NCBI RefSeq assembly: GCF_015775515.1
Contig: NZ_CP065383.1
Coordinates: 3,037,226 to 3,101,225, forward strand
DNA: 64,000 nucleotides
Direction of reading: 5' to 3'
From: Atribacter laminatus
Lineage (GTDB): Bacteria > Atribacterota > Atribacteria > Atribacterales > Atribacteraceae
In this document: piece by piece, positions 56,161 through 64,000 of the stretch
Layout: the number at the start of each line of letters is the position of its first letter
How positions within the stretch are numbered: position 1 is the stretch's first letter
Notes under the pieces: model-generated
The model's database searches: none
What the model saw: only the letters and a program-made list of their open reading frames with translations
What the model was told of the DNA's origin: nothing
Made by a program: the position numbers and the translations under genes

Positions 56161-56634
56161 CTAAAACCGCCTTTCCGGTATTAATCCGCTGAATAATTTA
56201 TATATACTATCAGCACGCTCAAGAAATACTCCCTTAACCACTATCGGACGACTAACTTCAGCTTTGGCGATAAATCCCGATCCATCAACCAGAGGAGAAA
56301 CAACCTTTAAATCCGAGTACGTATCCAATTTTTTTAATATTGGCTGATAAGAAAGAATGTAAGCATCCTTTTTTGCGGCTGCAATAACTGGAATAACCAA
56401 AGACTGATTCCCTTTTTGGAGAATCGATTGCGGACTATTTTCTTGGGCTCTTAACATAATATGCGGCGAATCTCCTACGGTCTGTTCAATTAAATTCTGT
56501 TGTAAGCCAGAAATCAATGAAGAAAGAAATATCTGCACTGATACACCGATAATAATTCCCAGTAAAATTAGAATTGTTTGAGAGCGAGATTCTTTGAGGA
56601 AACGCCAAGCAATCATCGATTCAAAGCTTAACAC
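56161..56634 (-). CDS. FtsX/MacB-type permease, N-terminal part (frameshifted)
   Basis: N-terminal membrane segment (WRFLKESRSQTILILLGIIIGVSVQIF) and first half of the periplasmic domain of the same permease as the following fragment. GTG 56634 is preceded by GAGGTG at 8 bases. It ends prematurely in GLIPERRF after a one-base deletion in an A-run. Full length would be about 405 aa, normal for this family. Sits 59 bases downstream of the HlyD-like gene. Confidence 0.9.
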   Translation of the reverse strand: MLSFESMIAWRFLKESRSQTILILLGIIIGVSVQIFLSSLISGLQQNLIEQTVGDSPHIMLRAQENSPQSILQKGNQSLVIPVIAAAKKDAYILSYQPILKKLDTYSDLKVVSPLVDGSGFIAKAEVSRPIVVKGVFLERADSIYKLFSGLIPERRF

Positions 56635-56693
56635 CGATATGACACCTCAACCTGAATTTGAATTAAATTTAAATAGTCAAAATGTCGCATGAA

Positions 56694-57884
56694 TTAATCG
56701 CTGGTGAGCATTTCAACTTGAATATTTTTTCCTTCACGAAAATTTCCTGGTTCTATAAGAACGGCCTCCTCAGGAAGATTATCGATGATGGCATAATTCC
56801 CGATAAGCAATGGTTTATTGATCGCTTTCAGTAATGTCGCTTTGCCCTCTTGATCAGTCCAAACATAATGCCCATCTTCCTTTTCCACTAAAAAAGAACG
56901 AGGAATGGCTGGAACTCCTTTGGTTTCATTTATAACAATTTCAACTGTCATGGCAGCATCCGGTTTTAAACTTACATTCTCATCGTCTAAACGGACTCGA
57001 ATTTCAATGGTTCCTTTTTGGGGGTTAACGCTGGGTGATATTCGATCAATTTTCCCTTTATAGACTCGATTGGGTTCGGCTTGACTGGATAAAAATACAT
57101 CTAAATCCATCTTAATCTTTTCGTGTTCTTTTTCATCAATATCGGCAACCACGAATCCCATGGCTGAACCAATCGAAATAGCAGTTTCGCCTGGATTTAT
57201 ATATTCGCCTTTGTTTTTGCTTATAGAATAGACAAGAGCTTCTATAGGTGAAAGAAGAATTTTTTGCTCAAGAGCAATTTCTGCTTCTCGTATTTGAAGC
57301 CGGGCTTGCTCTACTCGAGCTTTGGCATCATCGCTTACTGCTCCTCCCGACGACAAGCTTTCTAACTGAGTTTTTGCCGAAGCTTCTTTTGAAAGAGCAA
57401 CCTCCCATTCACTCCGAGCGTTATTTACTTCGTTTTGCGAAGACCCTCCGATCGAAACTAATGAATAGAGTTTTAAATAACGATCATAAAGCGTTTGAGA
57501 ATTAATTTTTGCTTGATTGTATATCTCTCGGGCTTCAGCAAGGACTTCGTTTTCTTTCGACTTCATAAAAGCCAAAGCAAGGTCATAATTCACTTTTGCC
57601 AATTCTAAACGATTTTTTTCTGCTGAATCCTCTAATTCAATAAGAGGGTCTCCGGCCTTTACCTGTTGCCCCTCTTGAACAAACAATTGGTCAACAATAC
57701 CGCCAACTTGAAAAGCCATATTGATCCGATTTCCCAAGTCTATTCTTCCGGTTGCAACAATGGTTTCGGTAATGTCTTTTTTGGTTACTAAATATCCCTT
57801 GACTGGAATAGGACGGTTTTGTTGGTAAAAGTATCCTACCAATAAAATAATTGCCAACCCCACTATAATTAAATATTTTCTCAT
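56694..57884 (-). CDS. HlyD/MacA-type periplasmic adaptor protein
   Basis: Membrane-fusion protein of the ABC efflux set. One N-terminal membrane segment (about 5-20), lipoyl half-motifs (GRIDLGNRINMAFQVGGIVDQLFVQEGQ with GDPLIELE), a long helical hairpin (about 75-190), a second lipoyl half (ILLSPIEALVYSISKNKGEYINPGE), then the beta-barrel and membrane-proximal domains (NPQKGTIEIRVRLD). 396 aa. First gene of the operon with the split permease and the LolD-like ATPase, so a MacAB-like pump is likely. No TolC is present here. Confidence 0.92.
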   Translation of the reverse strand: MRKYLIIVGLAIILLVGYFYQQNRPIPVKGYLVTKKDITETIVATGRIDLGNRINMAFQVGGIVDQLFVQEGQQVKAGDPLIELEDSAEKNRLELAKVNYDLALAFMKSKENEVLAEAREIYNQAKINSQTLYDRYLKLYSLVSIGGSSQNEVNNARSEWEVALSKEASAKTQLESLSSGGAVSDDAKARVEQARLQIREAEIALEQKILLSPIEALVYSISKNKGEYINPGETAISIGSAMGFVVADIDEKEHEKIKMDLDVFLSSQAEPNRVYKGKIDRISPSVNPQKGTIEIRVRLDDENVSLKPDAAMTVEIVINETKGVPAIPRSFLVEKEDGHYVWTDQEGKATLLKAINKPLLIGNYAIIDNLPEEAVLIEPGNFREGKNIQVEMLTSD

Positions 57885-58126
57885 AATAAATAAGTCCCCT
57901 TACCCGATCCTTGATTTAAGAAACTATAAACTAAAATATATTCTCAATATTTAACTGCTATTCCAATTTTTTATTCCACTATTTCTCAATTTTCTATTTT
58001 TTTTCATCACAACGCTTCTCTTTCTAAATGAACAACGTCTGAGGGTTTGAAAAATCTTCTTGTTCAAAATAAATAATAAATATACTATATTCTTAATTAA
58101 TAGATCATTCCCGGAGGAAATCAAAA

Positions 58127-58480
58127 ATGATTCTTATAAAAAGAATCTACGAGCCAGCCGAATTAAAGGATGGTTTTCGTATTTTAGTAGACCGACTTTG
58201 GCCAAGAGGAATGACTAAAGAAAAAGCCCGTATTGACCTTTGGTTGCGGGACATTGCACCCAGCGATAACCTCAGAAAATGGTATAATCATCAACCGGAA
58301 AATTGGAATGAATTTAAACAAAAATACTATGAGGAATTGGCAACTAAAAATGACCTGGTTGACATTATCCAAAAAAGATCGGAATCAGAGACGGTAACGC
58401 TTCTTTATTCAGCAAAAAACCAAGTCCTCAATAATGCGGTAGCCCTCAGGGAATACATCAAGAATCGAACAAGGGTTTAA
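58127..58480 (+). CDS. DUF488-family protein
   Basis: 117 aa. It has the conserved KRIYEPAELKDGFRILVDRLWPRGMTKE opening (split as KRIYEP, DGFRILVDRLWPRG), DLWLRDIAPSDNLRKWYNH, and VTLLYSAKNQVLNNAVALREYI. This matches the DUF488 small-protein group, function unknown. ATG is preceded by CGGAGG. A weak TATACT (58081-58086) could be its -10. It stands alone between divergent HlyD and convergent GNAT-like genes. Confidence 0.85.
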   Translation: MILIKRIYEPAELKDGFRILVDRLWPRGMTKEKARIDLWLRDIAPSDNLRKWYNHQPENWNEFKQKYYEELATKNDLVDIIQKRSESETVTLLYSAKNQVLNNAVALREYIKNRTRV

Positions 58481-58505
58481 ATTTACACGCTTTTTGTCTC
58501 TACAA

Positions 58506-59633
58506 TTAAATATTCTTAAAATATATTCTCCTTCGTTTATGCTGTCTTGGTTTAAATAGCTTCCATTCATTTTGGATTTTTTTGTTAGTTTCAAGCTCAG
58601 GGTTAGACTCGCTGTAGGAAAATCCGAACTTAGCGGCAGTTTTGGTAATTTCAGAAACCATAAGAATATCGACTCCTTTGTTCCGATATTCTTTTTTCAC
58701 TCCGGCTAAATAAAAATCCAGAACTTGGTAAGTCTTTAAGGCTTTTAACAAATACCAAAAACCAAAAGGGAAAAGCCTTCCTCGGGCTTTTTGAAGAGCT
58801 TGGGAAAGACTTGGCATGGTGATGAGAAAACCAATTAAATTATCCTCCTCGTCAGCAACGACCTTAATAAAATCAGTTTGAATATAGGGTAAATATTTTT
58901 TTAGGTAATAATTTTTTTGTTTTTCAGTAAGAGGAACTGTCCCGTATAAATCTGCATACGATTCATCTATTAAATTAATCAAATCCATTCCTCTTTTTAG
59001 AGCTTCCTTTTTATTTTTGAATTTTAAAACCTGATAATTGTAACGCTTTTTAACCCATTCAGCAGATTTGATGAGACTCTCGGGAATGTCTTTTATATCT
59101 GGTACTTTAGTTTGAAACTCCAAAGCATCAATCAGTTTTGAATACCCACAATTTTCTACCAAATCAGGATAATAAGGATAATTATATTGAGTCGCCATGG
59201 TTCCTAATTCTTCAAAACCGTCGATCAGCATTCCGGTTGGGTCCAAATCAGTAAATCCTTGTGGACCGCTACAAGTTGTCATCCCTCGTTCTTTCCCCCA
59301 AGATTCTATTGCAGAAAATAATAATTCTGCGCTTTTTTCCTCGTTGATAGAATCAAACCACCCAAAACGAAGATTTTTTTCTTGATACTTTTCGTTGGCA
59401 ATATGACTGATAATACCGGCAATACGTCCAACACATGAATTATTGTGATAAATTAAAAATAATTTCGTTTCACAATTCTCGTAGGCGGGATTTTTTGCTG
59501 GAGAAAATATACCCATTTCATCGGAAATTAAAGGTGGAACATAATAGGGGTGATTTCGGTATAGCCGAAGAGGGAAGGTAACAAATTTTTTTATATCTCC
59601 TTGGTTTTGAGCCTCTCGAATCTCCCAACCCAT
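58506..59633 (-). CDS. GNAT-like acyltransferase-fold protein (YghO-type)
   Basis: About 375 aa. Residues about 15-140 hold RNHPYYVPPLISDEMGIFSP, NSCVGRIAGIISHIANE and GWFDSINEEKSAELLFSAIESWGKERGM, followed by GPQGFTDLDPTGMLIDGFE, a phrase characteristic of a widespread double-GNAT family. A second GNAT-like half follows (FIKVVADEEDNLIGFLITMPSLSQAL, VKKEYRNKGVDILM). ATG 59633 is chosen; the frame opens at a TTG six codons earlier. Acceptor substrate unknown. Confidence 0.8.
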   Translation of the reverse strand: MGWEIREAQNQGDIKKFVTFPLRLYRNHPYYVPPLISDEMGIFSPAKNPAYENCETKLFLIYHNNSCVGRIAGIISHIANEKYQEKNLRFGWFDSINEEKSAELLFSAIESWGKERGMTTCSGPQGFTDLDPTGMLIDGFEELGTMATQYNYPYYPDLVENCGYSKLIDALEFQTKVPDIKDIPESLIKSAEWVKKRYNYQVLKFKNKKEALKRGMDLINLIDESYADLYGTVPLTEKQKNYYLKKYLPYIQTDFIKVVADEEDNLIGFLITMPSLSQALQKARGRLFPFGFWYLLKALKTYQVLDFYLAGVKKEYRNKGVDILMVSEITKTAAKFGFSYSESNPELETNKKIQNEWKLFKPRQHKRRRIYFKNI

Positions 59634-59707
59634 ATCAGTTATTCCCAACAAAAAAGATTATCTCGAGTGTAATAAGCTCACCATTCATTCTATCGCCCAT
59701 CCTTTAA

Positions 59708-60214
59708 CTATTCAATAAAAATTGCTGAATACCAGTTTTGAGGATCATCTTCATTTTTTAAGGTTCCAATCGGAAGACCAAATTTCCTAACAGTTTTAAA
59801 GACGTCCACGCCAACACTATGAAAAGATGGACGGGCTTGTTTCGGATTGATACATTTCATGCCTTTAAATCCACTGCATTCTTTACAAAGAGCACAATCA
59901 CTCATCGAGAAAGCAAAGTAATAACCATCAAGAAAAGCTTGTCTCTCAATCGAAAAAGAAATTTTCTGTGAAAGTTGTTTGTTGGTGGAATGAACGATAA
60001 TACCCCAAGTGTACTTTTCTAATACTTTTTGATACTCCCATGGTCGCATCGACCCAGGACGTGAAGGACAGGTATGGGAGTTTCCCCAATCAGCACAACC
60101 AAACATACATTTTAAGATAGTCCTTGCGTCAAATTCAATGTCTTCTATGCGAAAAAATACTGCCTGTTCGGCTCCCATATCGAAAGCCATCTTGAGATAC
60201 TTTTTATGATCCAT
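59708..60214 (-). CDS. DUF2284 predicted metal-binding protein
   Basis: 168 aa with Cys-rich motifs: KCMFGCADWGNSHTCPSRPGS near the N-terminus, CALCKECSGFKGMKCINPKQARPS near the middle, and SVGVDVFKTVRKFGLPI. This is the DUF2284 family, likely binding an iron-sulfur cluster or zinc through the eight or so Cys residues. ATG 60214 sits 10 bases after GAGAGG; a TTG two codons earlier is too close. Function unknown. Same strand as the GNAT-like gene, with 74 bases between. Confidence 0.86.
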   Translation of the reverse strand: MDHKKYLKMAFDMGAEQAVFFRIEDIEFDARTILKCMFGCADWGNSHTCPSRPGSMRPWEYQKVLEKYTWGIIVHSTNKQLSQKISFSIERQAFLDGYYFAFSMSDCALCKECSGFKGMKCINPKQARPSFHSVGVDVFKTVRKFGLPIGTLKNEDDPQNWYSAIFIE

Positions 60215-60355
60215 TTTCAAGCGACCTCTCTAAATAGATTGAATGCGCATGATTCTAAACCTGGAAAGTCAATGTTGCAATGAAAAAAAAATTCTTTCAT
60301 TTTATTTGCTAAAATTGTAGAAAAAAAATTATGCAATTATTATAAAAGGAGTTCT

Positions 60356-60697
60356 ATGATAAAAAACTTAACTCATCACCCGATAACCATTTATAAAAAT
60401 AATACTGTCTACTGCTCAATTGAACCCGAAGGAATCGTCCCCCGCTGTCAAGAAGAACGACTCCAAATTGGAGAAATTAATGGAATCCCGATTATGACTA
60501 CCCGCTTTGGAACAGTTTATGACCTTCCCGACAAAGAGGATGGAGTATTTCTCATTGTTTCTCCGATAGTTGCCAATGCTCTTCCCGACCGGGACGATTT
60601 ATTGGTTCCTGATATTTTAGTGCGAGATAATCAAGGCAATATTATTGGTGCAGAAGCCTTGGCAAGAGTGACCTGGTGGGGTTGCGAAATCTTTTAA
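60356..60697 (+). CDS. Small conserved protein of unknown function
   Basis: 113 aa, with a striking C-terminal phrase PDRDDLLVPDILVRDNQGNIIGAEALAR that recurs in small uncharacterised proteins from diverse bacteria and phages (split here as PDRDDLLVPD and VRDNQGNIIG). Before it, VFLIVSPIVANAL resembles the same family's core. Predicted alpha/beta and soluble. ATG follows AAGGAG. Its last four bases overlap the convergent TIM-barrel gene. Confidence 0.75.
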   Translation: MIKNLTHHPITIYKNNTVYCSIEPEGIVPRCQEERLQIGEINGIPIMTTRFGTVYDLPDKEDGVFLIVSPIVANALPDRDDLLVPDILVRDNQGNIIGAEALARVTWWGCEIF

Positions 60698-61704
60698 GAA
60701 AATATTGCACTCCACTCTGCCCATTGTTCTTTTAGATATTTCAACGATTCTCTCAGCCATCTGTCCAGCAAATAATCTGAGTAATCCCTGCCGAATTTTG
60801 GACCAGGATGCTCCAAATATCCAATCACTTTGGTTACAGGAATCTCGTTTTGTTTCTTCATCAGAATCGAATACACTTCTTTTACATCAATAATTCCACG
60901 TTCTAAGTTCTCTAATTCGAAACCAAAAGTCGAGTTATATATTGAATCGGTATTTTTAAAGTGAAACTCGTATAAATAGGGAAAGGAGGCAATAAAGTAA
61001 TCAAGATTGTTTTCAATTACAATTTTCTCTTGATTCGCCCAACCATGCGAAACATCGGAACAATATCCAAAGCGAACTGTTTTTTCTGGTTGATTCAAAT
61101 GAAATTGCACTAATTCATCAGCTATTTTTTTAAGTTCAACTGAGTTGCAAGGAGGCTCAGCATAACAAGACATTGGTTCCAAGGTTAGCCAAGATAATCC
61201 ATGATCTTTAGCAAATACCATCATATCTTTAATAAATTTAAGAAATGATTTTATTCCTTGAGGACGATATTCAATCTTATCACGATAGACACTTCCCATT
61301 GAAGAACCGGCTACTGGGCATTCTAAGATCGCAGCAATTTCTATCATTCTCCGATAATTTTTCATGGTAATCTCAGCATATTCCTTCTCTGGATTTAAAA
61401 ATCCTCCTAATTCACGATGGGAGGTAAATATGCTAGAAATCTGAATACCCTTTGATTGAGCAGATTCTTTTAATCGAAAAAAATAGGAGTCAGGAAGGGA
61501 ATAAAATTCTGTAAAAGTTCCTAATTGCAAATTATAAATACCTTCTTCTGCCATTAAATTAAAAAGCCAATCAAATGAATACCGATATTGAATAGGGTCA
61601 CTTTTCACTCCTAATTCTATCGTGAAGTTCTTTTCTAAATCCTGCATTTTTTTCAATATTCTCTGTCCTCTTTCTATTTTATTATGTATCCAAAATGCCA
61701 TCAT
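60694..61704 (-). CDS. Sugar-isomerase/epimerase-like TIM-barrel protein
   Basis: AP_endonuc_2/xylose-isomerase-like barrel. Signals: YNLQLGTFTEFYSLPD, IQISSIFTSHRELGGFLNPEKEYAE, VAGSSMGSVYRD, WLTLEPMSCYAEPP (metal Glu), RFGYCSDVSHGW (Asp, His), and FHFKNTD (His) match the metal-ligand strands. About 336 aa from ATG 61704; the frame opens 26 residues earlier without a ribosome site, while GAGGGG lies 12 bases before this ATG. Substrate unknown; probably a sugar-phosphate or hydroxy-acid. Confidence 0.8.
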   Translation of the reverse strand: MMAFWIHNKIERGQRILKKMQDLEKNFTIELGVKSDPIQYRYSFDWLFNLMAEEGIYNLQLGTFTEFYSLPDSYFFRLKESAQSKGIQISSIFTSHRELGGFLNPEKEYAEITMKNYRRMIEIAAILECPVAGSSMGSVYRDKIEYRPQGIKSFLKFIKDMMVFAKDHGLSWLTLEPMSCYAEPPCNSVELKKIADELVQFHLNQPEKTVRFGYCSDVSHGWANQEKIVIENNLDYFIASFPYLYEFHFKNTDSIYNSTFGFELENLERGIIDVKEVYSILMKKQNEIPVTKVIGYLEHPGPKFGRDYSDYLLDRWLRESLKYLKEQWAEWSAIFS

Positions 61705-61793
61705 AGAAATATTGTTCCCCTCATTTTTATTTCCTTGATCAATTTTGTCAACTCTTTTTTTCGCTTTTTCATTTATTGACAAGTCTCGAATTC

Positions 61794-61822
61794 TTGAATT
61801 GTTATTGAAAAAAGTTCATAAT
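61794..61822 (+). promoter_or_regulatory. Sigma-70-like promoter of the toast-rack protein gene
   Basis: TTGAAT (61794-61799), 17-base spacer, CATAAT (61817-61822), 26 bases before the ATG at 61849, which has GGAGGG in front. A TTGACA at 61776 is an alternative -35 but lacks a well-placed -10. Confidence 0.5.
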
Positions 61823-61848
61823 AAAAGTGAAATGGAGGGTGATTTTCG

Positions 61849-62622
61849 ATGAAAAGAAAGTTCTTTTTTTTATTGACCCTATTTGCCTTATGCTTTTTTC
61901 CCTCAATTAGTAGCTGCTGAAGAGTTGATAATTGAAAATCCCGTAATTGAAGTTGGGGATGCTCAAGTAGTGAATACCACAATCGAAATTTCTTTTGGCG
62001 ATATTGCTATTACTGGGGGAGCAACAAAATTAATGGAAGGAGAATTCCGGTATTCCTCGCCTGAATGGAAACCTTTGATTTCGTACCAGGTGAAAAACGC
62101 TGTTGGAGAACTAAATGTAGAAATTCCTACTAACATAAATTTTTCATTATTCAGCTTTAAGGATAAAACATATAAAACCCTTATACATCTCAGTGACGAA
62201 CTCCCGATGAATCTATTTTTTAAAGTTGGGGCAGGAAAAAGTCAGCTTGATCTGGCTTCGATGGAACTTGAAAACCCTAAACATTGAAGCTGGTAATGGG
62301 CGAAATGGATATTGATTTGGAAGGGAATACCAGTCTTTCTCGCTTAAACGTAAAAATTGGAGTTGGAGAGGCAACTATTGATTTACGTGGAAATTGGACG
62401 CGGGACCTTGAATCAAGAATTATATCCGGATTGGGTCAGGTAACTCTCCTTCTTCCACAGAATATCGGAGTTAAAGTTGAAACGAAAAGAGGCTTAGGTT
62501 CTATCGATGCCTCTAATCTTAATGTCAACGGAAATATTTATACCAACCAACAATTCGGTAAAACCGATCCTACTCTCAATATTTACCTCGAATCGGGAAT
62601 CGGGAAGGTAAACTTAAACTGA
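61849..62622 (+). pseudogene. Exported toast-rack (LiaF-like C-terminal fold) protein, frameshifted
   Basis: Three single-base insertions break one gene. The ATG start gives the signal peptide MKRKFFFLLTLFALCFF, then an extra T in a T6 run (61894-61899). Skipping it leads to LVAAEELIIENPVIEVGDAQ and a beta-rich toast-rack domain. An extra C in CCC (62275-62277) and an extra A (62295-62296) must be skipped to join LNIEAG to MGEMDIDLEGN. The final frame runs to 62622 (GIGKVNLN). About 257 aa if intact. Repeated GVGEATIDL/GLGQVTLLLP/GLGSID strands are typical of LiaF-like beta-helical domains. Whether it is decayed or a sequencing artefact is open. Confidence 0.8.
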
Positions 62623-62648
62623 ATTAATAAGAGCTTCAAGAAAGAAGA

Positions 62649-62676
62649 GCGCATACAGCAGTTAAGCTGTATGCGC
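62649..62676. terminator. Intergenic hairpin terminator between convergent envelope genes
   Basis: A perfect 11-bp stem (arms GCGCATACAGC 62649-62659 and GCTGTATGCGC 62666-62676) with a 6-base loop. On the minus strand it is followed by TCTTCTTTCTT, a weak U-rich tail. It can serve both converging genes. Confidence 0.7.
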
Positions 62677-62687
62677 AGGAAAATTCT

Positions 62688-63377
62688 TTACTCCATTAGA
62701 GGAACTGTTTCCCAATAATAAACCATTCCACTCCACATGGTTAATCCCCATTCGCTGAAAATATTTACGGTAAAATCTGGTTGTTCAATGACTGGATAGG
62801 TAATATCAATAATCCATTTGGAAGCACCATAGTAAGTATATTGGTAATGTTTGGAACCAATTCCGGTGGAAAGGTCCGCTTTTAAACCAAAACACATTAT
62901 ATGGAACATTGACTCCAGCATTATGGGCTTTGGTAATGGCAATGTTCCTCGCTACGTCTACCCGAGCAAGGGGATTGGAGTTGGGGTTGGAGTTGGGGTT
63001 GGTGCCGCACAAATCCCATAAAGCCAGTACTCATCACTGAGAACGCCATTAACTGTCACGGCGACCCTCAACTCTCGGGCTGGCAACGATGATGCTGGAA
63101 CTACTGCAATTACTTCATCGTCAGACCAATAGGAAACTGCCGCTACAATTCCATTCATGGTAACCGTGTGGTGCCCTTAAGATCACCAAAGTTCCGGCCG
63201 TAAATTCTTAGCTGTGTACCGGCTTTAACACAGTTGGAATCATAACGGATAGAAGATATATTTGGATTTTGTTGAGGAGTTGGAGTAGGAGTTGGGGTTG
63301 GTGGAGTACACCCCTAAAATGAAACTCATAACACAAATAACACTAAGAACCAGCACAATTGCCTTTTTCAAAGTCAT
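62688..63377 (-). pseudogene. IPT/TIG-domain lipoprotein with Thr-Pro linkers, frameshifted
   Basis: Start ATG 63377 follows AAGGAGG. Signal peptide MTLKKAIVLVLSVICVMSFI runs to a lipobox LGC when one extra G (C-run 63311-63314) is removed. TPTP-type linker, then an IPT/TIG-like domain (IRYDSNCVKAGTQLRIYGRN, VTMNGIVAAVSYWSDDEVIA, VPASSLPARELRVAVTVNG), another TPTP linker and a C-terminal domain (LARVDVARNIAITKAHNAG, ADLSTGIGSKHYQYTYYG). Four indels in all: at 63311-63314 (insertion), 63164-63165 (deletion), 62970-62973 (deletion) and 62880-62883 (insertion). About 230 aa if intact. Surface protein of unknown role. Confidence 0.8.
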
Positions 63378-64000
63378 TATTATACCTCCTTGAATTTTTA
63401 ATCCTATAAACAGATAGAGAAATATCTTTTAAAAGATGCCTACTAATAAAATGGTAAATCTTTTGATAAAATTATTTCATTTTCCGGCTCTCAAACCCCC
63501 CTTATTGAAATAAATATTAAAAACAAAAAAATTAAGGAATCCTTGAAAATCCTCTTTTAATGAATAAATTACTCATAAACTTTATCGGCTTTTTAACAAA
63601 AATCTTAAGCCAACAACTCAGTCTAAAAAGAAAAATATGAGCAATGTAAATAATGTTCGTTCAATTTCGCCCAAATAAACTAATATCAACCCTAACCGGT
63701 AGATCCCCTTCTCAAGAATATCAATTCATTTCATCCCATTGTTATCTCTCTTGTTCCAGGCAACTGTTCTGAATAAAACAAAAGGTATCCTATTCTAATA
63801 ATCTCTTCATTCAAATTTAATAAAATAAATACTGTCAATTTATCAACTTATTCAGTATTCATAGGCAAATCTCGCTCTTTGATTATTTTTACTGTTTCAA
63901 AAAAACTTGTCAAACCTTTTTTTACCAAAAAAACAAAAAAAATTAAATAAAAAAATTGTAAAAGCGATTTTACAAAAAAATAGGAAGCAGCAAATGAAAA
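63378..64000. other. AT-rich non-coding end of the window
   Basis: No convincing gene. It contains long A/T runs and one clear palindrome at 63956-63975. A minus-strand frame at about 63600-63730 could give a short hydrophobic peptide, but it has no start, ribosome site or family. Confidence 0.5.
63956..63975. promoter_or_regulatory. LacI-family-like operator palindrome
   Basis: TTGTAAAAGCGATTTTACAA is an inverted repeat with eight perfectly paired bases per arm around a central CG, the symmetry LacI-family repressors favour. It lies about 25 bases from the window edge, so it most likely controls a gene beyond it. No repressor gene is in view. Confidence 0.5.

Noticed and set aside
62960..63010. 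GGAGTTGGGGTT-type tandem repeat, a possible microsatellite or CRISPR-like array
   Set aside because: It encodes a Thr-Pro linker of the lipoprotein on the minus strand; units are 12 bases without spacers, as in the linker near 63280-63300.
63590..63735. Possible hydrophobic peptide on the minus strand
   Set aside because: Short, no start or ribosome site, in a region with probable base-call trouble; not supportable.
1..64000. tRNA, rRNA, CRISPR arrays, insertion sequences, prophage or defence islands
   Set aside because: Reading both strands, none of the expected motifs, repeats with spacers, or transposase/integrase proteins were seen.

Overview
This is a continuous, AT-rich stretch of bacterial chromosome. 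About 45 protein genes are packed into compact operons with short overlaps and good Shine-Dalgarno sites. No rRNA, tRNA, CRISPR array, transposase or integrase is visible, so it reads as core chromosome rather than an island. The gene mix suggests a fermentative anaerobe: adenosylcobalamin ribonucleotide reductase, citramalate synthase, M42 aminopeptidase, branched-chain amino acid uptake, GH57/ADP-glucose glycogen metabolism, a UroD-type methyltransferase, nickel-pincer genes larB/larC and an encapsulin ferritin cassette. Together with a eukaryote-type IleRS and many secreted beta-rich proteins, this fits an Atribacterota-like or other deep-branching Gram-negative-envelope lineage. That placement is inference, not proof.

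Layout. 1-22.9 kb is one long minus-strand block: a LysM protein, ileS, a PpiC foldase, a degenerate GlgC-like subunit, galT, an M42 peptidase, lon, hsp20, then an operon of GH57, canonical glgC and a secreted Ig-like protein, followed by a YfcE-type phosphoesterase, a PHP hydrolase overlapping folD, cimA, a degenerate phosphoglucose-isomerase-like gene and a NagD-like phosphatase. At 22.9-24.6 kb is a plus-strand ABC exporter. At 24.6-30.1 kb come nrdJ with a tiny RCKP zinc-ribbon gene, then a tightly overlapping operon of a P-loop-kinase/nuclease-like fusion, hpt, hisC and a HAD phosphatase. At 30.4-33.9 kb are a thioredoxin-like protein, a secreted protein, larB-larC and a small zinc-ribbon gene. 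At 34.0-38.7 kb is a complete liv operon with a terminator between livK and livH. At 38.9-43.8 kb are a UroD-family gene, a PAS/HD-GYP regulator and a large membrane protein. At 43.8-51.6 kb are envelope genes (a PKD/cohesin/MORN protein, a VanX-like dipeptidase, two DUF4139-like proteins), the encapsulin cassette and dispersed palindromic repeats. At 51.9-57.9 kb are copA and a MacA/permease/ATPase efflux set, and at 58-63.4 kb small conserved genes and two secreted-protein genes.

Two themes stand out. First, there are probable neofunctionalised relatives of textbook enzymes: a GlgC lacking two catalytic basic residues beside a canonical GlgC, a PGI-fold protein without the usual signature, and a cytidylate-kinase-like domain fused to a PD-(D/E)XK-like domain in the hpt operon. 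Second, single-base homopolymer indels break four otherwise well-conserved genes in the right 10 kb: copA (1), the FtsX-like permease (1), a toast-rack protein (3) and an IPT/TIG lipoprotein (4). Reading continues perfectly in the shifted frame each time, which points to consensus error at least as strongly as to real gene decay.

The best-characterised special system is the encapsulin nanocompartment at 46.5-47.8 kb. The cargo ferritin carries all expected metal ligands and a C-terminal loading peptide, and the shell gene follows at once, closed by a strong terminator.
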